The notes: generated by a model from the letters alone, not told the origin. 13,076 bases of DNA from Ochromonadaceae sp. CCMP2298 (GCA_026770595.1 MU634343.1:1-13076), one strand, 5' to 3'; shown: positions 1-7,787, counted from the first letter of the stretch. Numbers and translations: made by a program.

Positions 1-2
1 CC

Positions 3-86
3 GGGGCCAAGAAACTCAAGGATAACTACGGTATCCCTGGTGAGCCAAATTGGGTGTGGAGGTGGGGGTTCTCGGCGAACCTATAG
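3..86 (+). CDS. Possible 3' end of an unidentified gene, cut by the window edge
   Basis: Frame 3 is open from the window start to a TAG at 84-86, giving 27 codons. The tail is rich in Trp, Gly and Pro (short stretch NYGIPGEPNWVWRWGF), which reads more like protein than random translation. A donor-like GGTGAGC lies near 40, so the last codons could instead be intron. No family is recognised, and 27 codons are too few to call one. The 87-251 stretch that follows shows no feature I can support. Confidence 0.18.
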   Translation, partial: GAKKLKDNYGIPGEPNWVWRWGFSANL

Positions 87-251
87 AAGGGGATAGACCT
101 TCCCCATACTACTGATGAAAGTGATCAGGAGGAGTAGGGGAGGGGGCGGGCCACTAGTAAAGATAGAGAAAGCATTAATGAAGCGCTGAATGGTTTGGAT
201 TACATTTCGAGAACGTGTAAGCATATGTACAAAGTGCATGGTGTGTCGTAT

Positions 252-2258
252 TCACGTGTCTGGTAGGATGGAGCTCTGCTTGAGGGCGGTGAGCTCTTCT
301 GCGGATAGCATGGAGCGGATGGCAGGAGTAGCGGTTTCGATGTGGGTCCTTTTAGCAGCTTGTCTTGTTAGGTTGCTTTCGAAGTCCTCGTGGTTACGTT
401 TAGCTGCGCGACTGTTAGCTCCATAGCTCCAGGCGGTGGGAATTATATCCACGTCGTCTTGAGCAATATCATCAGCGTCTTCGTCGTCGTTTAAGTGTGT
501 GCCGCGGAATTTCTTGCGTGCACTCGCTGGGAAGAGAGGCGCGGTGATGTGGAGTAGTTTAACCCTGTATATGTGTAATAGGAGAAGTGTTAAATGAATT
601 GAATCGTATTGTATACAAAGTAAGGTGTCCTACCTATTACGCACGGCGTCATCGTCGAAGCACTCGGGGAGGGAGTTGCAGAGTATGATACGAGTCATGT
701 GTTTTGTCAGCTGCGCGTCGTGGTATCGCACTCTGATGCGCTGTGTGTCGAATTCGCGATCTAGAAGGCGCTTGATGTCGTCTGTGGAGAACTGAGAGAA
801 ATCGAAATCGTCGAACACCACGAATTGAACACCTGCAGCGACTTCTTTCAGTTCATCGGCGGTGCCGAAGTACTGTACACCGTGCTACATGCAGAGCGTC
901 TGAATCAAGCATGATTTACCGCAGCCTGCTGGACCGATGATGACGAAGTTGTAGCGGCGTTTGACGAGGTGGTGCTGCAGGTAGGGTATGACGTCTGCAT
1001 CCTCGGCGCTGGGAGCGAACTCGTCGACGGTGTAGCGGGGTTTGGAAGTGAGGATGTGCTGCACGGGCTTGGTGCTCGACCCGTATAGGATGACGTAGAC
1101 TTGCTCCCACGACGTCTCGTATGGCTGTAACAGTGTCTCCCACGCTCTCTGAGTACGCCCCTTGTCGAGTGGTGCGCTGGAGAGCAGTTTGCCGGACACA
1201 ACGTACTCGCCCGAGCGCAGCATCATCAGCATGACTTCGTCGAAAGTTGCATACTGTGGTTTTGTTGCAGCTGTCCAGTGCGCGTACGCAGCTTTCAAGA
1301 TGTTGTTGATGTCCAGAACGAATTTGTCCTTAATATAGTCCGATCTGTACACCGTCAGGAACACCTGTCCCTTCTGTAGATCTTCCTGGGATACACCGCG
1401 CGAGACAAGGGCGAATTCGGCATGCTCTCGTCACTTTTGGCAGTACCCCAACATCGCCAGCCAGGTCTGCCCTCGCTCGAATATCTTGGCCTGGATCTTG
1501 AAGGTCAGGTCAGGGCACTTGGTGCTCAGCTGCAGCTGTGCTCGGATGTATGCAGCAAGAGCCTTGGGATCTTCGCGGTTCCAGCATATCTGAGCAGCTG
1601 CTTGCAGATGCAAGTGGTTCTCTTTGTCTCCACGTTCCAGACAAGCGATCGCAGTAGAGCAGCCCAGTACGGTGAACAGGTCGTCGAAGTCTTCGAGGAT
1701 GAATCTGGGCACGTCGGTCTTCGTTGCAACGATCGTGATAGACCAGTTCTCGCACGGATAGAGACTCTGGGGATCCGATTGTGTCGCTCTCTACAGATGT
1801 TCGCACTTTGCAGAGTCGTGACCATACACCTTCCTGCACTTGTAGCACTGCACGACGTGGTACTCCTCGCAGCGCTTCTTGGAGATGCGGTTGTCGGGAT
1901 GCTCAGCTACGTGATGGTTGATGAACTCAGCGAGAGACTGGAATGGAATGTTGTGCGGGCAGGCTCGAACTGTGCACTTGAAAACCGTCGATGTCGGCGC
2001 AGCAGCTGAGGAATCGCCTTTCTCGTTGTCAGACCCATCACTCTCCTCACCACGAGCCTGCTCCTTTGCAGCGTTCCGAATGATCATCGGTTGATCGGAT
2101 ATATCGTTGCCGAGATCTAGTGTGCTGCGCATGATCTCGTCGTTGCTGTTGTCGTTCCTACGATTGTCCGAACTGAAAGATCGACGTATCTGATCGACAT
2201 TATCATCTGTTGCCGCCGCACTGCTCGCTTTTTTACCCCGCTGCCCACGCCCAGACAT
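252..2258 (-). pseudogene. Zinc-finger/HUH Rep/SF3 helicase protein (CRESS-like Rep), interrupted by three in-frame stops
   Basis: Rolling-circle replication initiator: an HUH nuclease that nicks the origin through a tyrosine, followed by an SF3 ATPase. The start is the ATG at 2258, in a CACCATG context and beginning MSGRGQ. One frame runs to TGA 252-254, 646 codons after removing intron 565-633. Residues about 95-120 form a C2H2-type finger (C95, C100, H115/116, H120). Residues 138-152 form a CCHC knuckle (C-x2-C-x5-H-x4-C). Motif I-like WSITIVATKTD is at 172-182, HUH motif HLH at 215-217 (1608-1616), and catalytic motif YCQK with Tyr 272 (1443-1445). Walker A GPAGCGKS is at 912-935, Walker B VVFDDFDF near 807-812, and motif C ILCNS around 675. 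Breaks are TAG 1791-1793, TGA 1431-1433 and TAG 885-887, with no frameshift. The C-terminus is acidic (NDDEDADD). Domain order matches CRESS-DNA Reps, whereas the N-terminal zinc module is unusual. It is probably a decayed endogenous element gene, and which virus or plasmid lineage it belongs to is not resolvable here. Confidence 0.85.
565..633 (-). other. 69-nt spliceosomal intron in the Rep gene
   Basis: On the minus strand the segment starts GTAGGA and ends ATATACAG, preceded by a pyrimidine-rich CACTTCTCC stretch. Removing it takes out an in-frame TAG (630-632) and joins the helicase exon to an open C-terminal exon (564 to 252) without changing frame. The rebuilt junction gives the arginine-then-hydrophobic strand that normally follows motif C in Reps. 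The segment is AT-rich compared with its flanks. Without splicing the protein would end just after motif C. Confidence 0.65.
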
Positions 2259-2370
2259 GGTGCGGCTGCTGGAGACAGACTTGGAACTACAGATGCAGGT
2301 AACGATTGCTGAAAGCTTGTGGTCTCTGATAATGATGCTACACATCCATCCTCTCCTCAAAGCAACAAGG

Positions 2371-2533
2371 CGAGGAACTTTTCGACAAGTTCTGCGTACA
2401 ACGTTTTGCCCCGTTCTTTTAGGGACGGGAAGAGTCCCCTTTTCTTTGTTTTTTAGCAGCAATTCCCAGGTTGTCCCAAGAAGAAATGTTTGGGCAAAAT
2501 ATGGTACGCAGAACTTGTCAAAAAAGTGCCTCG
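2371..2533. repeat. 163-bp fold-back (inverted repeat) element
   Basis: The left arm starts at 2371 (CGAGGAACTTTTCGACAAGT) and pairs with the right arm, whose reverse complement starts at 2533 (CGAGGCACTTTTTTGACAAG). The best-matching part is 2371-2399 against 2504-2533: one 1-nt gap and a few mismatches, including an exact GACAAGTTCTGCGTAC. Weaker pairing continues inward through TTTTGCCC to GGGAC (about 2425 and 2474). It could be a small MITE inserted in the divergent promoter, or a native cruciform. No clear target duplication was found. Confidence 0.7.
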
Positions 2534-2570
2534 GACATTGAACTTCGCGAAAACAATGGGCGAAGTGGCT

Positions 2571-2630
2571 CACAATCGTCCACATCTTTCGCTCTGTGTT
2601 CACAATCGTGCACTTCTTTCGCCGTGTGTT
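2571..2630 (+). repeat. Two tandem 30-bp repeats upstream of the plus-strand gene
   Basis: Copies 2571-2600 and 2601-2630 both start CACAATCGT and end GTGTT, with 26 of 30 positions identical. They end 10 bp before the ATG at 2641. The pairing suggests protein-binding sites (iteron-like or promoter elements), but that is inference. Confidence 0.7.
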
Positions 2631-2640
2631 CTTCCGACCA

Positions 2641-3251
2641 ATGTCTAGGATCGTCGAAAAGGCTGTGGCGGCAGTGCCGTGCCCAAACAACCACCATGTG
2701 AAGTCGGCGATGACTGAGATGGAGTCCTTGTCGAAGAAACTTCGCTACTTCGAGTGCGTTCAAGATGATACCGAGACTGAAGTGCAGTGCAAGACTGGGG
2801 GATACATCTGCACCACGGCTTTCCAGGTCTGCGCTGTGTGCGGCGAACCTATTCTGGAAGGCCGTGCTATGTTCAAGCACCCGACCCCTCCTGCAGCCCA
2901 CCACAAGAAGAACACCGTCTACTCGCATGGTCCGTGCTATAACCTCCCGCGCAGAGAGCTAAAGGCGACCAAGTGCTCTCCCTGCCCGGTCTGCCACGCG
3001 ATGATTATGGCAAGGGACACTTCAAGCACGCCGTATGCCCCGCAGCACCTGTTCCCTCGCAGTCTCGTGAGCAGCAGCAGATTGCAGCTGCTGCGGCTGT
3101 CGCTAGCCTCGGACCACTCTCCTTCGAGACAGATCTGCGCTCCCGCAAGCGCAGCGCGTCGATGGACTCAGCGGACGAATCGGTGAAGACGTCGAAGGCC
3201 AGCGGCTCGGACAGGTCGCCATCCCAGACCCAGTCCCAGGGGGATCTGTAA
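2641..3251 (+). pseudogene. Cys/His-rich RING-like zinc protein, frameshifted
   Basis: The frame from ATG 2641 (MSRIVEKAV) carries ordered metal ligands: C14, H18/H19, C39, C50, C57, the pair C64-x2-C67 (CAVCGEPI), H96-x2-C99, and C115-x2-C118 (CPVCH). This resembles a RING or treble-clef type zinc domain, though no exact family is recognised. At about 2998 the meaningful reading moves from frame 1 to frame 3. There a further H-x3-C (HFKHAVC) completes the cluster, followed by a Gln/Ala-rich stretch and a Ser-rich, charged tail ending at TAA 3249-3251. The gene length is 611 nt, not a multiple of three, so at least one base change is needed. No slippery heptamer lies at the shift, so decay is likelier than programmed frameshifting. 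It is divergent from the Rep gene and, like it, starts MS and carries zinc motifs, so the pair may have worked together. Confidence 0.6.
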
Positions 3252-3290
3252 ATGTGAGCGCCGCTCAACATATACACGTCTGTTCTTGTA

Positions 3291-3382
3291 CAACACCCAC
3301 CCCCCCACACCCCACCGGCGGAGGGTTTTTTTCGCGTTTCTCTATAAACCCACACGCCGCAGGCCACAGGCAAAAGCCTATC
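3291..3382 (+). repeat. 92-bp direct repeat, copy 1
   Basis: Identical over all 92 bases to 3616-3707, including homopolymer runs (C7 and T7). It starts CAACACCCACC and ends AAAAGCCTATC. It contains TCGCGTTTCTCTATAAA (3332-3348), a TATA-like box that recurs at 12743-12760. It begins 40 bp after the stop of the zinc-protein gene. Confidence 0.95.
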
Positions 3383-3615
3383 GTGAATCAGTGACGGACA
3401 ATGCCTGCGGCGATATTTCTCGTATCTATTTTGTAATATGTAGCAAATTGTACATGTAATGGAAAAAACAGGGATTTCACAAGTGCTATAGTAGTGTCAC
3501 GTACAGAAACCACTGTTGATGTTCTTCATTGTTGTAATCTGTGAATTGTACAACATTATTGTCCGTTACACCCCGTCCGTTACACTACAGTACGTACCTC
3601 CACTGTAGGAATGTT

Positions 3616-3707
3616 CAACACCCACCCCCCCACACCCCACCGGCGGAGGGTTTTTTTCGCGTTTCTCTATAAACCCACACGCCGCAGGCCACAGGCAAAA
3701 GCCTATC
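3616..3707 (+). repeat. 92-bp direct repeat, copy 2
   Basis: Exact copy of 3291-3382. The 233 bp between the copies (3383-3615) is AT-leaning with no ORF. Identity of C and T runs implies a very recent duplication or gene conversion. A miniature LTR-like unit (92-233-92) is one option, and simple duplication of a promoter-like block is another. Confidence 0.95.
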
Positions 3708-3765
3708 TATGATATGATAGCTTCAAATGATAGCATGATATGATAGCATGATATGATAGAATAAT

Positions 3766-3843
3766 ATGATTAAATGGTATGATTAAATGGTATGATTAAA
3801 TGGTATGATTAAATGGTATGATTAAATGGTATGATTAAATGGT
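3766..3843 (+). repeat. 13-bp minisatellite, six perfect copies
   Basis: The unit ATGATTAAATGGT is repeated six times without change from 3766 to 3843. It is flanked on both sides by degenerate ATGATAGC/ATGATATG units (about 3707-3765 and 3844-3870), so the whole array is about 165 bp. It starts right after the second 92-bp repeat. Confidence 0.95.
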
Positions 3844-4039
3844 ATGATAGCATGATACGATAGCATTATATAGCATAACAGTATTCTACAGAATATAGTA
3901 AAACACTGCAGGGGGGCCCGGGGGGTTCGTTTTGCACCAAAAAACGTCCTAACAGGATGTCGTCAGAACGGCCCCCAACTATTCCCAATATCCTAAATAC
4001 TAATGGCCGATGCAAGTAGGGGGTAAAGCTCGCCGCAGG

Positions 4040-4072
4040 GCAAAACTCGCCTCGGGGCAAAACTCGCCTCGG
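4040..4072 (+). repeat. Tandem 17-bp duplication
   Basis: GCAAAACTCGCCTCGG occurs at 4040-4055 and 4057-4072 with a 17-bp period. A weaker third copy (GCTCGCCGCAGG) lies just upstream. Confidence 0.85.
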
Positions 4073-4401
4073 ACTCCGGAACGAATTCCCCTTATTCGAC
4101 GCCAGTCTCAATGAGTCATGAAAAACACCTCATAAGGGCTCTATCTCTCACGCAAGATCTCTTTTCTCAATTCTACGCACAGATTTGTATTAAAACCCAC
4201 AAGTCTAGTTTCCAAAGAATGAGGATAGTGTCACTTAATTCGCCACAGACAGGGGCGAAAATAAAATGAGGGGCAAGAAAAGAGGCAAACACCTCAACAG
4301 CCATTTCCTTGAAGCAAGACATTAAGCAACTGCGTATAAAAGTGTGCATCAGCATCGAGTTACAATATAAAAGTGGTATCAAATCCTAACAGTGATGCGT
4401 A

Positions 4402-4797
4402 ATGAAAGAGTTATTCGCGATCTTAAATCGAGATGTTGTTCTCGAAAACTGGCGTCGACAATTGGGACTTTGTCCAACATGCAAAATTTGGGAGTCCGAA
4501 GCGAATTTTGCGCTGAGGAGAGTTTCGTCCCCTACTTGGATGCTCAAACTTCCCATCTTCTCCAGCAAATTCCCCCGTTGTATTTTATTTTGCTTCCAAA
4601 TATTTCTCACAACGAGAGCTGCAATCGAGAGCTTTCCTTTTTGCCCTCAAAAGCATTGCAGATCTCATTGCTGCATTAGAAGCCTTCTTTCTTTGTGCAG
4701 TCCCGAGAAACATCGTTGTCGCACCTGTCCTGCGGCCGATCTGCTTCCAATCACTTCCACCAGCGAACTAGCGGCAGCAAAAATACGAAGACAGTAG
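4402..4797 (+). CDS. Unidentified 131-codon ORF
   Basis: The ORF starts at ATG 4402 and ends at TAG 4795-4797. Its first third reads like protein: NWRRQLGLCPTCKIW carries a C-x2-C after a basic/aromatic helix, vaguely like N-termini of some ISXO2/Merlin-type transposases. The rest is Ser/Cys/Phe-rich and less convincing, with a second CxxC-like cluster near the end. No catalytic motif is visible. It may be a transposase fragment or a chance ORF. Confidence 0.2.
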   Translation: MKELFAILNRDVVLENWRRQLGLCPTCKIWESEANFALRRVSSPTWMLKLPIFSSKFPRCILFCFQIFLTTRAAIESFPFCPQKHCRSHCCIRSLLSLCSPEKHRCRTCPAADLLPITSTSELAAAKIRRQ

Positions 4798-4867
4798 GAA
4801 GAAAATGACCACAGGGGGCCCTCTCTGAGAGTGGCTTGCTCCATTGCAGAAGCTCGAAATTTTTGAA

Positions 4868-5843
4868 ATGGGAGAAATATTACCCATCAGACTTTCCGCT
4901 TTTATCTGAATGGGGCTCGTCAGAAGACTGGTAGAAAGCAGCTGTTGGATTCGATGGAGCAGGCGATGATAGTAGAGCTTGCTGTGGAGCTCTGTGACTG
5001 GAACCAAAGGATGACAAGGGATCAATTTTAAAAGTTATATTACAACAATGCAGCGCTCCATGATATCAGCATGTCCACGGTCTTGAGGGTGCTAAAACAA
5101 GCGGACATATCGCGTAAGGTGCTGGAGAGAGGGCACATGCGCGTCAACAATATGCTCGGTTTTGAGTTCTTAGAGTGTATGTCGATGAGACTGCCTCCTC
5201 CCTGGCAACCTTCTTCAAGAAGTATGGTTATGCACAGACTGAGGATAAAGCAGTAACAACACAATTTGTTATTGGGCAGAAAATAAACTCCACCATCGCA
5301 GCAGCAATGCCGCTGGCACCGGGATCGTCAGAGTAAATGAATCCTTTACGAAACCTTGACAGAAAAGGTGGATTAAAGAAAACCTTTACTTTCAAGAAAT
5401 CATTTACTTTTCTTTACTCTGACGATCCCGGTGTGGGCTTTCTCTGTTCGGAGATTTTCGAGGGCACCATATCTGACGAGCAGATTATAGAGTTCATCGA
5501 TACGAAGGTACGCCCCCTGTGCAGCCCCGATTCCGTCTGCATCATAGTCAATGCGAAATATCACCACACGCATGCTGCGCGTGGGTACCTCGAGCAGGTG
5601 TTGAATGGTAAGTACGCATTCTCGCCAGCGTGCTCGCCCCACCTAAAGCCCGTCGAGAGAGCGTTCTCCCTGGTGAAGACGTGGCTACGGGAGCATGAGG
5701 AGCAAGCCACACAGGACCCAGTCGAATGGCTAAACCGCGCCTTCGAGCACTTCGCAAGTGGTGGACCTGGAGCGGGCAGCCTCCTGGGACACTGGGATAT
5801 GTACTTCAAGTTGAGAAAGATCTATGAGGAGGAGAACGCTTAA
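4868..5843 (+). pseudogene. Degraded IS630/Tc1-mariner-like DDE transposase
   Basis: Transposase of the IS630/Tc1-mariner group. From about 4868 frame 3 gives a helix-turn-helix region (NGARQKTGRKQLLD). A TAA at 5025-5027 breaks it, and after that the HTH continues. The plus ORF from 5071 shows STVLRVLKQADISRKVLERG, a typical recognition-helix segment. The D1 strand VYVDET (Asp at 5184-5186) is in another frame, so at least one indel lies between about 5130 and 5172. The line runs on to TAA 5334-5336. After an 80-bp fold-back insertion, ORF 5337-5843 gives the rest of the core: CIIVNAKYHH, where Val (5547-5549) replaces the D2 aspartate of the usual DNA motif. SPHLKPVERAF then holds the third acidic residue, Glu (5655-5657), 35 residues further on. 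It has one premature stop, a frameshift, an insertion and a lost catalytic Asp, so it cannot be active. Terminal repeats of the element were not found. Confidence 0.8.
5317..5433. repeat. 21-bp perfect inverted repeat with 75-nt loop inside the transposase remnant
   Basis: 5317-5337 (CACCGGGATCGTCAGAGTAA plus one A) is the exact reverse complement of 5413-5433. The arms lie at the point where the transposase reading is interrupted by a stop and about 80 non-homologous bases. Template switching during repair commonly leaves such inverted duplications. Confidence 0.9.
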
Positions 5844-5947
5844 GGTTCGTGCGTAAGGCTCTTGTTAAATTTGTTTAAATGGCACATGTACAGCAACAGC
5901 TATCTCTTCGTCGTCGTCTTTGCTATTATATTAGTGCACACACGTTT

Positions 5948-6040
5948 GCCTCTACTGCTGCTGCCTCTGTTGCTGCTGCTGCCTCTGCTTCTGTTGCTTA
6001 TTCCTGCTTCTGCTTCTATTGCCTCTGCTTTGATAGATAT
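5948..6040 (+). repeat. CTG/CTT/CTC-rich trinucleotide tract
   Basis: A degenerate trinucleotide array, mainly CTG, CTT, CTC and TTG in one register. On the plus strand it would encode a poly-leucine run inside a small ORF (5862-6065), which I treat as low-complexity artefact. It lies between the transposase remnant and the 3' end of the minus-strand zinc-ribbon gene. Confidence 0.8.
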
Positions 6041-6061
6041 CAGTACATCTCAGCATAAGAT

Positions 6062-6647
6062 TTAGTTGTACTCCGACGGGGTGACGCTGCCTGTGAGCAC
6101 GACCTCACGGCCACACCCGTCGCAATACTGAGCGCCTTCGTCGTATCTGTCCCCGCAATCGAGGCAGATGAATCGCTCACCGCACAGCTTGCAGAATTTT
6201 GCGTTTGAGCCGTTGATCGCGGTGCAGGTGTTAAACGGGCGCGACCGGGAAGTCTTCACGGGCACAGCAGCAGGTGCTGCGTGACGACAACTGCCACTAC
6301 CGCCTCTGCTGCTCCCTACCTCCATCACCTCCTCCTCGTCGTCTGTGTCGTCTCTTCCTCTTGTTGGTCTCTTTGGCACGCTTGGGGCGGATGTTGAGGG
6401 GCAAATCAGCGACGGGCATCAGTGCGATTTTTAGCTTGATGTGCGCCATAAATGTCTCTATCGTCGGCTTGAGCAGGTAGGTTGGATCATCCTTTAGCCC
6501 CAGCGCAGCCTTCTGAGAAAGGGCAAGGAGCGGGGTCTTCTGCTGGGTTGTGGTGCCGCATGTCTGAAGCTCTGAGAGGCAGTCGTCCAGGGGCTTCTTC
6601 TGCACCCTCCTCTGCATCTGCGCGCCTGCGAAGTGGTTCACGCCCAT
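6062..6647 (-). pseudogene. Zinc-ribbon protein region in two overlapping frames (probable frameshift)
   Basis: Two minus-strand frames together look like one coding region. The first runs from ATG 6647 (MGVNHFAGAQMQ) to about 6297 and is helical and basic (IRPKRAKETNKRK). The second runs from 6379 to TAA 6062-6064 and has an acidic start (DDTDDEEEVMEV), a Ser/Gly linker, then paired knuckles: C52, C63-x2-C66, C72-x2-C75, C86-x2-C89. These are typical double zinc-ribbon spacings (CKLCGERFICLDCG). The frames overlap in 6297-6379, so a one-base indel near there would fuse them. They could instead be two overlapping genes. The first frame is also in register with the upstream ORF 7073-6714, separated only by a TAG. 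The product is probably nucleic-acid- or protein-binding, and no family is assigned. Confidence 0.5.
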
Positions 6648-6713
6648 GGTGGTGACAGCGGGGCCGCTGAAGGCGGAACCTCTACGCGAGCTCGAAGTAG
6701 TTGCCTTGATAGT

Positions 6714-7073
6714 CTAAGGGACAATGGCCAAATAAATAGTTTCGCCACATTTGATTTTTTCGCTGTTGTACATTTCTACGCAAATATTGACACGTTTGGC
6801 TGTCTTCGCCCCTTTCTTAGAAATGTCTTCGAATTCGTTCTTGTCTGTCATCATAGTGAGGTTGCCCCACTTCGCCGTCAGCAAGTATTTTTTCTTATCC
6901 ACGTCCCTGATGGCGTCGAACACCTCCCTCTTCACCAAGCCTCCGGAGACGGTGCCCGGTGCAGGGCGGTTGATGAGTTCATTCTCCGAATTGTAGTCGG
7001 CGTCGGTGAAGGTGAGGGTGACCCCCTCACCATACTCGTCAACCTCTGCTGAGATGATCAAATTATCCACCAT
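6714..7073 (-). CDS. Hypothetical 119-residue protein, possibly the N-terminal part of the zinc-ribbon gene
   Basis: The ATG at 7073 (MVDNLIISAEVDEYG) is preferred over an in-frame TTG at 7085. The frame ends at TAG 6714-6716. The protein alternates hydrophobic and charged residues (GVTLTFTDADYN, KKYLLTAKWGNLTMMT), as expected of a small beta-rich domain, and it has no Cys cluster. I do not recognise the family. Past the TAG, the same frame stays open for 22 codons and reaches ATG 6647 of the next ORF. The two may therefore be one gene broken by a C-to-T type nonsense change, or two adjacent genes on the same strand. Confidence 0.5.
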   Translation of the reverse strand: MVDNLIISAEVDEYGEGVTLTFTDADYNSENELINRPAPGTVSGGLVKREVFDAIRDVDKKKYLLTAKWGNLTMMTDKNEFEDISKKGAKTAKRVNICVEMYNSEKIKCGETIYLAIVP

Positions 7074-7212
7074 GTAGAAGCTCAAGTTCGTTTTTGACTT
7101 GGATTTATCGACAGAATAATTGTTTCTGCTGATAAAAAATGCTTCTGCTGGAAAAAAGATGAAAACTAATCTTTTGAGAAAGAGAGAAGAAAGCAGTCAA
7201 TATATTCATCGG

Positions 7213-7433
7213 GACTCCGGCGCTGTTTTTTGCGGTTGCGACGTATCACCAAATTTTCAAATTAGCGGGGGAAAGCGTCTAAAGTGGAATAAAAAAGAGA
7301 TGGAGGACATAAATCTCAAATTGGTAGGCCACTTGCATGGATTTTAGACGCTTTTCCTGCCAACTGCTTGTGCCAATTTGATATTTATGTCTTCCGTCTC
7401 CACTTTGCAACCGCGAAAATAAGCGCCGGAGTC
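7213..7433. mobile_element. 221-bp fold-back, MITE-like element
   Basis: The ends form 27-nt inverted repeats: 7213-7239 (GACTCCGGCGCTG... ending GCGGTTGC) against the reverse complement of 7407-7433, with few mismatches. Inside, two further blocks occur in inverted form: one around AAAGCGTCTAAA (left 7265-7286, right about 7340-7362) and one around GACATAAATxTCAAATTGG (left 7280-7324, right 7373-7405). The element has no coding capacity. A target duplication could not be identified, so the mobile label is inference from structure. Confidence 0.6.
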
Positions 7434-7595
7434 GCAATTAATACGCATGGCGCAATAATAGTTATTACTTGCCGAGGGAAATGTGGGTTTTAGAAGGGGG
7501 GGGGTTGTTGCCCGAAGGAGGCGGAATAAAAGGAAGGGGCAGGGAAAAAAAGGCGGGACAAGCAGTAATTGGCGCTTTCTTTATTAAATAATAGT

Positions 7596-7675
7596 ATATT
7601 GCGACTATATATTGAAACACCAAAAAAGCAAAAAAATTGTTTTTTTTTTGGTGTTTCAATATATAGTCGTAATAT
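7596..7675. repeat. Near-perfect hairpin, 32-nt arms with 16-nt loop
   Basis: Left arm 7596-7627 and right arm 7644-7675 are complementary with a single mismatch (7601). The arms contain CGACTATATATTGAAACACC, and the loop is A/T-rich. A transcript would fold very stably. It lies about 110 bp left of the large transposon. It may be a tiny fold-back element or the trace of a template-switch event. Confidence 0.9.
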
Positions 7676-7787
7676 TCTTTGATTTACTGTATTCTGCGCC
7701 AAATTCTGTTTATATTCCTCCCTTTTTTCTCATTATTTGTAAAAAACTCTCCTGTGGCCCTAAAACTTCACGAATCCGGGAATGACG

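Larger units (their letters stand above)
2259..2640. promoter_or_regulatory. Divergent intergenic region between the Rep gene and the zinc-protein gene
   Basis: This is the 382-bp gap between the divergent starts at 2258 (minus) and 2641 (plus). It contains a long inverted repeat (2371-2533) with a small GGGAC/GTCCC hairpin at its centre, and a tandem 30-bp repeat right before the plus start. It probably holds both promoters. If the module was once a replicon, this is the natural place for its origin. No canonical CRESS nonanucleotide is visible in it. Confidence 0.45.
3871..4867. other. About 1 kb with no recognisable gene
   Basis: Both strands show only short, low-conviction ORFs. Content seen: a 17-bp tandem duplication at 4040-4072, a G/C-run stretch near 3910, and AT-rich sequence from 4110 on. 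The longest plus-strand ORF (4402-4797) is listed separately. No RNA gene, terminal repeat or promoter could be supported. Confidence 0.6.

Noticed and set aside
252-2258. Helitron Rep/Helicase
   Set aside because: The Rep has an SF3-type short helicase and a single catalytic Tyr motif in CRESS order, not the two-Tyr Rep with an SF1 helicase of Helitrons.
3866-4382. Minus-strand ORFs 3866-4111 and 4173-4382
   Set aside because: They are short, with no motif, compositionally random, and in repeat-bearing DNA.
5862-6065. Small leucine-rich membrane protein ORF
   Set aside because: The poly-leucine comes from a trinucleotide tract, with no start context or homology.
7668-7675. AATATTAC on the minus strand, resembling the CRESS origin nonanucleotide
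   Set aside because: It sits at the outer end of a hairpin arm rather than in the loop, and is about 5 kb from the Rep gene.
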